Below, piece by piece: positions 26,166 through 33,209 of a DNA stretch of 64,000 bases (its first letter is position 1; every line of letters begins with the position of its first letter). Source of the stretch: TOLSYN sp963849065 (lineage in GTDB: Bacteria; Acidobacteriota; Terriglobia; Terriglobales; Acidobacteriaceae); assembly GCA_963849065.1 (NCBI GenBank), contig CAWKFM010000002.1, positions 496,001-560,000 on the forward strand, read 5' to 3'. The notes under the pieces are model-generated. The model was not told the origin of the DNA, did no database searches, and was given only the letters and a program-made list of their open reading frames with translations. The translations under genes were made by a program, and so were the position numbers.

Positions 26166-26701
26166 ATGCCACCTCGGCGATAGAAAGCCACTACTGAATA
26201 CAAAACTCCCGTCGCGATCGCGACCCCGTAGGGCAGACGAACCGCTTGCGGATTCGAAAGATTCAGGGTCGGGTGCACGTCCGCACCCGCTACTGCATGA
26301 TACTTGACCAGATCAAAGACATTCCCCAGCACAGTCCGCAGTCTTCCCTGCCAAAGGGACATGACGACGGCCAAGACTCCACCCGCTATGGCGGTGGCGA
26401 GAACAATTTGGATGGCACAGCCCGGCCCAACCAAACAGCCCACCGCCGCGATCAATTTGACATCGCCTGCGCCCATGGCATGAAGCAGAAAAAAGATCAG
26501 AAACACACCCCCGCCTACTAGGCCACCGGCGAGCGCGCTACCCAATCCATGCCAGCCTTGCAGCACAGTTCGTCCCGTGATGGCCACCAGCATCCCCGAA
26601 TAGGTAAGCCAGTTCGGGATGCGCCGGGTGGCCACATCCGTGGCGCCACCTACCCCCGCGACTACCAACGCACCGGTCATAAAGAGAGCTTCCGTCGTCA
26701 T
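26162..26701 (-). CDS. cpaA: Prepilin peptidase CpaA/TadV
   Basis: This 179-residue (from ATG 26701) integral-membrane aspartic peptidase (A24 family) processes the Flp prepilin. The two catalytic Asp are in DVATRRIPNWLTY and GAGDVKLIAAVG. Five or six hydrophobic segments are visible. A GTG at 26713 four codons upstream is an alternative start. This is the short, methylase-free form usual in Tad loci. The gene follows flp after 259 bases and overlaps cpaB. Confidence 0.92.
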   Translation of the reverse strand: MTTEALFMTGALVVAGVGGATDVATRRIPNWLTYSGMLVAITGRTVLQGWHGLGSALAGGLVGGGVFLIFFLLHAMGAGDVKLIAAVGCLVGPGCAIQIVLATAIAGGVLAVVMSLWQGRLRTVLGNVFDLVKYHAVAGADVHPTLNLSNPQAVRLPYGVAIATGVLYSVVAFYRRGGI

Positions 26702-26878
26702 CGATACTTCCACTCCGCCCTACCAGCCAAAGCGGTGCATTCTGCAGCCTGAGATCTCAGCCGCCATGTCATACAAAAGCAGGTGTTCCTCAAAGTAGAA
26801 AATAAAAACCGCCAAGACCGCGTTCAACCCAGTCGATCAAAGGTACGCCCTTGGCTCGATTCTCCACGATGCGTTGGA

Positions 26879-26935
26879 CTCAAAAGAGGCACCCCAGGAG
26901 AGACTCAGAGATTCAGCCCGGAAAACCCTCCTGGG
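26879..26935 (-). terminator. Possible hairpin terminator/attenuator after flp
   Basis: On the minus strand, CCCAGGAG (26935-26928) pairs with CTCCTGGG (26900-26893) across a 27-base loop, followed by GTGCC and then CTTTT (about 26887-26882). It lies just after the flp stop and before cpaA. A partial stop here would let flp mRNA exceed that of the machine genes. The loop is long and the U-run imperfect, so this is only suggestive. Confidence 0.35.
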
Positions 26936-26960
26936 TCATGCCACTGCCGAGAGCGCCCTA

Positions 26961-27146
26961 CTACGCGATCGCGCTGGACATCTTGGTAGCGATCGTGCTG
27001 AACGCAAGGTTGATATCGGTGGCCAGGCTGCCGATTGTGCTAACCGCGCCAAGGGCGATCAAGGCCGCGACCAGGGCGTATTCAATCAGATCCTGACCGG
27101 ACTCATCGTTGTGCAAAGCTTTCAGGGTGCGCAGAATGTTCTTCAT
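26961..27146 (-). CDS. flp: Flp-type pilin subunit
   Basis: This 61-residue Flp pilin precursor has the short leader MKNILRTLKALHNDESG and the cleavage site G17-Q18. The Flp motif DLIEYALVAALIALGAV contains the conserved Glu/Tyr pair. The mature protein of 44 residues is almost entirely one hydrophobic helix. AAGGAG lies eight bases upstream of the ATG. It is the first gene of the Tad operon; CpaA should cleave it, and CpaF/TadB/TadC polymerise it into adhesive pili. Confidence 0.95.
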   Translation of the reverse strand: MKNILRTLKALHNDESGQDLIEYALVAALIALGAVSTIGSLATDINLAFSTIATKMSSAIA

Positions 27147-27729
27147 TTCACGATCTCCTTAAGGTTGTGGTGTTAACTTCATCAGGCAGCCCTTGGCCGA
27201 GCCACCGCCAGCGTTTGAAGGTTGATGAGCGCCAAATCCGCCTAGGCGAATCCTGGTCACCCGGTTAACTCGAAAATGGACTAAATTCCCAGCCGATTAC
27301 CGAAAACAGCGAGTTGCATCGGTGGCAAGCCGCACACGCCAGTGAGCAGGCCAAGAGCATTCAGGCGTAGCCGAGCGTAGATTCGATCGGATCCCGGTCA
27401 CCTCGATCACCGCAGAAAGTACATCCGAAATCCGTAGCTGCACGGTTACCCCCTTGAACGCTCACAAGCCACATCCAGAAAGCTTGCTTAATTCCTTCGA
27501 TGCAGAGTTTCTGCTGAATGTTGGCTGCTCCTTTCATCGATCGCAGGAAATTTCTGCTCGATCGGGAAATTCATACTCGACCGGGATAGTTTCTGTCGAG
27601 CCCTCGACGATGAGAATCTTACCGGTAAAACACCAGGAAGCATGGTCCCAGTCCACAGAAAATAATGCACTTAAGAGTCAGGCAGGATCGCCAGAAACCA
27701 AGGTCACCCCACGCCAACCTAGGAGCCTG
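27147..27729. other. Long upstream region of the Tad operon, no gene recognised
   Basis: These 583 bases lie between the end of a minus-strand membrane-protein gene (27730) and the flp start, so they are the probable control region of the Tad operon. A 10-bp perfect palindrome CGCCTAGGCG lies at 27239-27248. A GTCGAG-CC-CTCGAC inverted repeat lies at 27595-27608, next to two related CTCGA(T/C)CGGGA elements. A plus-strand frame beginning at 27454 continues antisense into the membrane gene and has no protein-like features. I could not assign a sigma-70 or sigma-54 promoter with confidence. Confidence 0.5.
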
Positions 27730-29346
27730 CTATGGGGAGACTCGAGCAAAGACGATTGCCATGCCGTCGTCATATTCCGCACGCCAAGCCCGGCTCTGTT
27801 TCAAGACGCCAGCCAACGGCGAATCTGTAGCAATCAATACCCATTTCACCTGATACTTCTCCAGGGTCTCCTGCCACTGCCAGCCGGCGTTGGCGGTTCT
27901 CAGGTACTCCTGGATGAACGCTTGCCCATAGAAATCATGCCGGTCGTCAAAAAAGACCTTAGTTCCTGGATAGAGCCTGTAGATCAGATAGCCGCTCCAG
28001 CCATCGGAGTTGAAGAGATGGTCGTGAATGCCATTTCGCGCGATGAATTCGGCGGCCTTCACCGGAATGGTCTTGTCGTTGAAGCGCGCCGAGACAACTT
28101 GTGCCGAAAGCACGCGCCCCCCGTTCAAAACAATCGCCGTGGCTGCGGCCAGCGCGGCGATGGCCAGGACATGGCCGCGAAACCGCTTCTCCATGCCAGC
28201 CATGTTCGCGGAGATATCGTTTACGGTTTCTAAAAGGGAGCCAAGCCAGCGCGGACCAGCACCCGGCTCAGAATAGCGCGAGACGATGCCGGCCCATAAA
28301 GGCGCGATGGCCAGACTGATCAGGATGGCCGACAACGGTATATTGCGCCCCGCAAAAAGGCCGGCATGAATCGAAAACAGCAGGAGCAGCAACTCATGGG
28401 TGGCAAGCCGCACACGCCCCAGCGCAACTCCAAGAATCGAGAGCAGTATAAACAGTTCGAAATATTTGTACTCGGCGACATGGAAGTTTGGCGACATAAA
28501 CTCGGCAATCGAGTTCATCAAGAAGCTATTGGATAAATATTGATAGACGTGAACGTGCAGTTGGTAACCGAACGGTGTAATCAGTGTCACTGCCAGGCAC
28601 GCGCAAAATGTCCCGGCGAGCGCAATGATCTTTTGACGGTCGCCTTCCCTGGGGGTCATCAAGGAGTCCCAGATAGAGGCGCAACCAAACAAGGCAATCA
28701 GCACGAGACCTAAAATGAATCCACCATGCACATTGACCCAGAGCAGCATCAACGGCGGAAGCCACAGCAAGGCCGTACGCTCCCCCTCCTCAAAGCGGAA
28801 AAGCACCTCGACCCAGAGCAGAGTGAACAGCCAGCTTAGAACATGCGGCCTGGCCAGCATGTGGACTTGCGCGGCCGCTGCGGCAAGCAACGTCAGTGCC
28901 ACGGCGACCACAAAGCTGCCGCTTCGACGAAGCAGAAAACCGAACAATAGCGCAAAGGTTGCGGCAATGATGACGGCGGTAAACAGCACCACGCCATTGA
29001 GTCCGGCAACGTGGTGGATGGCGGCAATCACCGTGTCATACAACCACTCCCAGGCGTACCAAGGCTGTCCCGCTTTGGTATAGGAAAACATATCGGTACG
29101 CGGAACGGAATGCGTCGCCAGGATGATTTCGCCATTGCGAATGTGCCAGCCCGTATCCGCATCCTCGAGCAAGGCGGAGTTTGCCGGGGTGAATGCAAGA
29201 ATGCCGGTCAGCACGAGGAAGAACACATCGGCGAACGAGGGCAGCACCCAGCGCGCCCATGCTGCCTGAGGTTTATCCGCTACGCGCAATACAGATTCGG
29301 ACTCCGTTTCGCGAGACACAATCACAGCCTGAACCTTTTCCTGCAT
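27730..29346 (-). CDS. Polytopic membrane protein, glycosyltransferase-like (paralog A)
   Basis: This protein of 538 residues (from ATG 29346; a GTG three codons upstream is an alternative) has about ten transmembrane segments. The first loop has the motif LEDADTGWHIRNGEIIL, an acidic cluster followed by a WH pair in a position like the catalytic loop of membrane GT-C transferases. A C-terminal soluble part contains FNSDGWSGYLIYRLYPGTKV and DDRHDFYG. I do not know a characterised member. It shares both motifs with the protein at 31307-32842, and the two flank a divergent GT39-like gene, suggesting envelope polysaccharide or protein glycosylation. Confidence 0.75.
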   Translation of the reverse strand: MQEKVQAVIVSRETESESVLRVADKPQAAWARWVLPSFADVFFLVLTGILAFTPANSALLEDADTGWHIRNGEIILATHSVPRTDMFSYTKAGQPWYAWEWLYDTVIAAIHHVAGLNGVVLFTAVIIAATFALLFGFLLRRSGSFVVAVALTLLAAAAAQVHMLARPHVLSWLFTLLWVEVLFRFEEGERTALLWLPPLMLLWVNVHGGFILGLVLIALFGCASIWDSLMTPREGDRQKIIALAGTFCACLAVTLITPFGYQLHVHVYQYLSNSFLMNSIAEFMSPNFHVAEYKYFELFILLSILGVALGRVRLATHELLLLLFSIHAGLFAGRNIPLSAILISLAIAPLWAGIVSRYSEPGAGPRWLGSLLETVNDISANMAGMEKRFRGHVLAIAALAAATAIVLNGGRVLSAQVVSARFNDKTIPVKAAEFIARNGIHDHLFNSDGWSGYLIYRLYPGTKVFFDDRHDFYGQAFIQEYLRTANAGWQWQETLEKYQVKWVLIATDSPLAGVLKQSRAWRAEYDDGMAIVFARVSP

Positions 29347-29446
29347 GGCGATCACAGGTCATCGACTTGTAGCAGATCACGAACGGGGCTTCAAGACAAT
29401 TTCATGCCGGCAATCTCCACGCTGGCTCCTGTCCCTGTTTCCCGCT

Positions 29447-31144
29447 ATGCTGAGTGCCATGAGTCATGTCGCCGCCTCGGGGCGTGAAACCCGCACGACC
29501 AACTCGACTGGACAATCGCCGGCGCCAGGGCAAAGCCGGACTGAACTCTTCATCGCGCTGGCGATCTTCTGCGCTGCCTGCCTGTACCTGTGGCCGTTGC
29601 GCGATTTCGTAACTTTCAATGCCAACGAGGGCATCACGCTGGCCGGAGCGGAACGAATCCTGCAAGGCCAGGTTCCTTACCGTGACTTTTTTACCTTCGT
29701 TACGCCCGGCTCACCATACCTGATGGCGCTATGGTTCAAGCTTTTTGGCTCGAGTTTTGTAGTCGCCCGCAGCGTGATGCTGGTCTACGCCGGCGTCTTC
29801 GCCGTGATCACATATCGACTTGCCTGCCGCATGGGGAGCCGATCCTCCGCTTGGTTGGCCGCGGCACTGCTCACCTTTGGCTGCATGCCCTTCGACCTGA
29901 TGGCACTCCACAACTGGGACAGCACGTTGTTTGCCCTGCTGGCGATCTACTGCGCGCAATCCTTGTTGCAGGAACCCAGCCAGTTTTTCTCTCTATGTCT
30001 GGGGTGCAGCACGGCGCTAACATTTTTGACCGAACAATCGAAGGGCGCGGGGCTCCTGCTGGGTCTGGCCATGGCGGCGCTGGCTCTCAGATTGTCGCGC
30101 CGCAGCCGCAGCCCGGTCTCTAACGCAAAACTTTGGCCGGGCGTGGTGGGCTTCGCCATTCCGGTGGCGGTCACCTTCGCCTATTTTGCTTCGCAGCATG
30201 CGACCAGGGTGATGGTGGAGGACTGGCTCTGGCCGCTGCGGCACTATTCGGCGGTCAATCACTCGATTTACGGGGCGCTTCCGGTTGCGGGCGGATTGAC
30301 CGAAGTGCTTGGGTCCACTACCTGGGGAGTGCGGGCGATGATCCTTGCGTTTCTCGCGCCGACGCTGTTGGTCTCCGCGTTTGCCCTGCTGGTCATTGCC
30401 GTTACCTTTTATGCGATCTGGATCCGCTGGAGCGGCGCACCGTCGCAAGCCGTGGATGCGCGCGTGCTCGGCGGCTGTGCCTTTCTGGGGATATTGCTTT
30501 CGATCCTCTCGACCAGCCACGCCGATTTGAACCACATCCTATATATGACTCCGCTTTTCATCTACCTTGTGCCGTCGATCCTCGAGATCCACTACAAGGG
30601 AGATCGCCCATTCCGGCAGACCAGGCCGGTCGCGGCGGTCCTGCTCCTGGTCTTATTTACGGGATTCGGCCTGATTACGATTCTGAAGGCGGCGAAACCA
30701 ACCGCGAAAATGCAAACGCGGCGAGGGATGGTCCGGCTCGCGTACCCCGACGAGGTGCTTCCCTATGTGCAGAAGTATGTTCCCGAGGGCCAGCACCTCT
30801 ACGTTCATCCCTATCAGGCGTTCTATAGCTTCATGACCGCGACGATCAATCCGACTCACGTGATCTTTCTCCAACCAGGCTTCAACACGCCCGGCCAATA
30901 CCAAGCGACCCTCAGCGATCTGGAGGCCGACCGGACACCATTTGTGCTGTTGAACACTGATTTCACCGACAAGATCCCCGCCGCCTGGCCCTCGACTCCC
31001 GCCGAAGCTCTGGCTCGCGATCCGATTGAGGACTACATACTCAAGCACTACCGCACTTGCCAGATCTTGAACACGAATCCGCCGCAAACGTGGAGGTTCA
31101 ACTTCATGGTGCGGGCGGACCTATCCTGCCCAGCGGGTCATTAG
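29447..31144 (+). CDS. Membrane glycosyltransferase-like protein (GT39/ArnT-like)
   Basis: This 565-residue membrane protein resembles dolichyl/undecaprenyl-phosphate sugar transferases. The first periplasmic loop has FNANEGITLAGAERILQGQVPYRDFFTFVTPGSPYL (cited as adjoining parts), with the E/RDF/PG pattern common in these families. About ten hydrophobic segments follow, then a C-terminal soluble region. Possible starts are ATG 29447 and ATG 29459; neither has a strong ribosome-binding site, and the frame remains open up to 29345, overlapping the divergent gene. It is transcribed away from paralog A. Confidence 0.75.
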   Translation: MLSAMSHVAASGRETRTTNSTGQSPAPGQSRTELFIALAIFCAACLYLWPLRDFVTFNANEGITLAGAERILQGQVPYRDFFTFVTPGSPYLMALWFKLFGSSFVVARSVMLVYAGVFAVITYRLACRMGSRSSAWLAAALLTFGCMPFDLMALHNWDSTLFALLAIYCAQSLLQEPSQFFSLCLGCSTALTFLTEQSKGAGLLLGLAMAALALRLSRRSRSPVSNAKLWPGVVGFAIPVAVTFAYFASQHATRVMVEDWLWPLRHYSAVNHSIYGALPVAGGLTEVLGSTTWGVRAMILAFLAPTLLVSAFALLVIAVTFYAIWIRWSGAPSQAVDARVLGGCAFLGILLSILSTSHADLNHILYMTPLFIYLVPSILEIHYKGDRPFRQTRPVAAVLLLVLFTGFGLITILKAAKPTAKMQTRRGMVRLAYPDEVLPYVQKYVPEGQHLYVHPYQAFYSFMTATINPTHVIFLQPGFNTPGQYQATLSDLEADRTPFVLLNTDFTDKIPAAWPSTPAEALARDPIEDYILKHYRTCQILNTNPPQTWRFNFMVRADLSCPAGH

Positions 31145-31306
31145 GGCTGGCGCAACGATTGGCACAATGGGCAATCGTTTAGACGCCGCCCGTTACCGAA
31201 CGGTACATGGCTGCGGAAACGCGCCAACTATGTACTATGAAGGTACTGTCCGGAGCGAAAACCATTGCCTTGCTTGCCAATGCTTTCCGCGATCCATAGC
31301 AGACGC

Positions 31307-32842
31307 TCAAGAAGTTGGAGAGCGCTGCAGCAACACGCTGGTTTTATCGCTGTAGCGCACGGCCCAAACCGGATCACTCTTCAATATCTGCACCAGCAGA
31401 CTGTCGGCCGGCATGAGGACATAGTCCACGTGATATTTGTCGAGGACCGCCCGGGGGTTGTCTCCGGCCCCAGCCGCCAGATAATCCTTGAACACGCCGT
31501 TAGCTACGTAGGGATCTCCCCGGCCATCGATGAAGACCTTGAGTTCGGGCGTGTGCCAGATCAGGTATCCGCCCCACACCCACTCATGGAAGAACCTCCC
31601 GCGGATTTCGTGCGCCTTGATGTAGGCGACCGCACCCTCCGGATACTGAACCGGATCCTGAAATTTCGAATGGCGGGGCACGCTGACTGTAAACAGGCAG
31701 AGCAAAACGGCAAGAGCAACCGCGTTCGGTACAGGCCCGTCATCGCTCCGGTCGTAGGCAGTCATCAGTTTGACCCGCCTGGCGAAGATGGGTGGAAGAA
31801 GAATCCCCGCAAGGAACAGGAAACGGGAATAGGTGAGGCCGTAGTAGAGAGCTGCGATGGTGAAGCCAAGTTCATCCAGCCGCCAGCGCTCACGCGAGAA
31901 GACCGCGACCAACACGACACCGAGGATCAGGGCCATGGCGACCCTTCCCCAAGGCGTATGAAAGTCAACGGACATAAATTCCTGAATGTTGCCGATCCCC
32001 GAACCGGATGAAAACATGGCTCGGAACGGATAGGCGACAAGGCGCGCACCGAAGGGATTGATGAACACAGCCAGGACCGATGCGATGGCCGTGATCAGAA
32101 GCCTCCGTAGCTCCGGCCCGGACCAGCGCGTCGCATAGGCGTATCCCCAACTTCCTTCCACCAGGCCGGAGGCGATGAAGATGCCGAACAGCACCATGCC
32201 CATGGGCCAGGAACCATGCGTGTTCACCCACAGGCAAAAGAGCGGGGGAAGCAGCCAGAGCCATTTCCAGCCGCCGCGCCGCGCTGCCTCCAGAATCAGC
32301 AGCATGATCACCAGGTAGAGCCAGCCGAACAGAAGGGTCCGCGCACCAATGGAGATCGCGGCCAGAACCGCTCCACCGACCGCGAAGACAAACGAGTTCT
32401 TCACATCGTGGCTGGCCAGGTAGCTCAAACGGAAAATTCCCAGGATAATCGCGGCACAGAGCAGGAATACCAGCAGGAACACCGCGGAAAGTCCCGCCCA
32501 CTTGTACGCCGCATAGTAGGGTAACTCCCCCACCCATTCGAACGGCATCACGGGCGCTCCCGCCGCGGTGTAGGAGTAGCTGTCAACGACGGAAAAATGA
32601 CCGCTCGCCAGCAGAGACTGGGCGTTACGCAGATGCCACCACAGATCGGGGTCGCCAATGTCACGCCGTGCAAATATAAAGACCAGGTAGGCGAGCGAAG
32701 TGGCTAGGACAACCGGAAACGAGAAGATTCGCCGCCACGCGCTGGACGGTGAGGCGGCCGGCACGTTGGAGCTGGCTGCTGCGTTGGAAGCGGTGGAAGC
32801 CGTATCTGGCTGGGGCAATTTAGTTTTCTCGCTGATTTGCAA
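31307..32842 (-). CDS. Polytopic membrane protein, glycosyltransferase-like (paralog B)
   Basis: This 511-residue protein is similar in plan to 27730-29346: an N-terminal disordered Ala/Ser-rich cytoplasmic stretch, then IGDPDLWWHLRNAQSLL in the first loop. About ten transmembrane helices follow, and a C-terminal soluble part contains FHEWVWGGYLIWHTPELKVFIDG and DPYVANGVFKDYL (parts). The conserved acidic/WH loop suggests the same activity as paralog A. It faces the sulfate operon leader divergently; its start and that operon's promoter lie about 160 bases apart. Confidence 0.74.
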   Translation of the reverse strand: MQISEKTKLPQPDTASTASNAAASSNVPAASPSSAWRRIFSFPVVLATSLAYLVFIFARRDIGDPDLWWHLRNAQSLLASGHFSVVDSYSYTAAGAPVMPFEWVGELPYYAAYKWAGLSAVFLLVFLLCAAIILGIFRLSYLASHDVKNSFVFAVGGAVLAAISIGARTLLFGWLYLVIMLLILEAARRGGWKWLWLLPPLFCLWVNTHGSWPMGMVLFGIFIASGLVEGSWGYAYATRWSGPELRRLLITAIASVLAVFINPFGARLVAYPFRAMFSSGSGIGNIQEFMSVDFHTPWGRVAMALILGVVLVAVFSRERWRLDELGFTIAALYYGLTYSRFLFLAGILLPPIFARRVKLMTAYDRSDDGPVPNAVALAVLLCLFTVSVPRHSKFQDPVQYPEGAVAYIKAHEIRGRFFHEWVWGGYLIWHTPELKVFIDGRGDPYVANGVFKDYLAAGAGDNPRAVLDKYHVDYVLMPADSLLVQILKSDPVWAVRYSDKTSVLLQRSPTS

Positions 32843-33000
32843 GTTGAGAGCAGCTCACTATTACCATGCCCGTCAGGCACACGCAATAAGGATATTCCCC
32901 AGAGCCGCGGCGGATTAGCTCTTCTCGTATTTGCAAGAACTTAGGGAGAGCGGGCGGCCTGGTCGCTCAACCTGAACGGCTGAAAAGTTGCCTCACTTGG

Positions 33001-33030
33001 TTGACGCGCATAGGCAAATTCGGATATAAA
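33001..33030 (+). promoter_or_regulatory. Sigma-70-type promoter of the sulfate assimilation operon
   Basis: TTGACG (33001-33006) and TATAAA (33025-33030) are separated by 18 bases. Expected transcription start is about 33037-33040. The first ATG of the leader ORF is at 33040, so the transcript would begin zero to three bases before the start codon. This is the best-looking promoter in the window. Confidence 0.7.
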
Positions 33031-33039
33031 TAGTCCACT

Positions 33040-33129
33040 ATGATGATGTGCCGCCCGGCCGGTCGAATGATGTGCTGCACTTGTTGTTGCGGCATGGATC
33101 ACACTGGCGCACGGGGGATCGTGGTATAG
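33040..33129 (+). CDS. Cysteine-rich leader peptide (29 residues)
   Basis: This is a 29-codon ORF from ATG 33040 to TAG 33127-33129. It starts with three consecutive ATG codons and has Cys at residues 4, 12, 13, 15, 16 and 17: the block CCTCCC at 33073-33090. Six of 29 residues are Cys, far above the level of ordinary proteins. There is no Shine-Dalgarno, as expected if translation begins at or near the mRNA 5' end. It lies between a strong promoter and a terminator hairpin upstream of sulfite reductase, so its likely job is to sense Cys-tRNA supply: stalling at the Cys run would change folding of the downstream RNA. Sequence is too short for homology; the role is inferred from context. Confidence 0.8.
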   Translation: MMMCRPAGRMMCCTCCCGMDHTGARGIVV

Positions 33130-33156
33130 CACTCATCACCAAGATCTAGATTTACC

Positions 33157-33193
33157 AACCCACCCGCCTTTGATTTTCAGGCTGGTGGGTTTT
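33157..33193 (+). terminator. Intrinsic terminator acting as attenuator before sulfite reductase
   Basis: AACCCACCCGCCT (33157-33169) pairs with AGGCTGGTGGGTT (33179-33191), 12 of 13 positions, with a 9-base loop. TTTT (33190-33193) and, three bases on, TTT follow. It ends 17 bases before the ATG of the sulfite reductase gene and 27 bases after the leader ORF stop, the geometry expected of a transcription attenuator. An upstream hairpin (GATC 33117-33120 with 33143-33146, TGGT 33122-33125 with ACCA 33138-33141) overlaps the leader stop codon. Confidence 0.75.
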
Positions 33194-33209
33194 GCGTTTG
33201 GGAGGAAGA

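Noticed and set aside
27147..27729. Sigma-54 promoter for the flp operon
   Set aside because: No GG-N10-GC pair with the usual context was found on the minus strand.
27454..28233. Plus-strand open frame from the flp upstream region into the membrane-protein gene
   Set aside because: More than half is antisense to a real polytopic protein, and the remainder has no hydrophobic or domain pattern and no ribosome-binding site.
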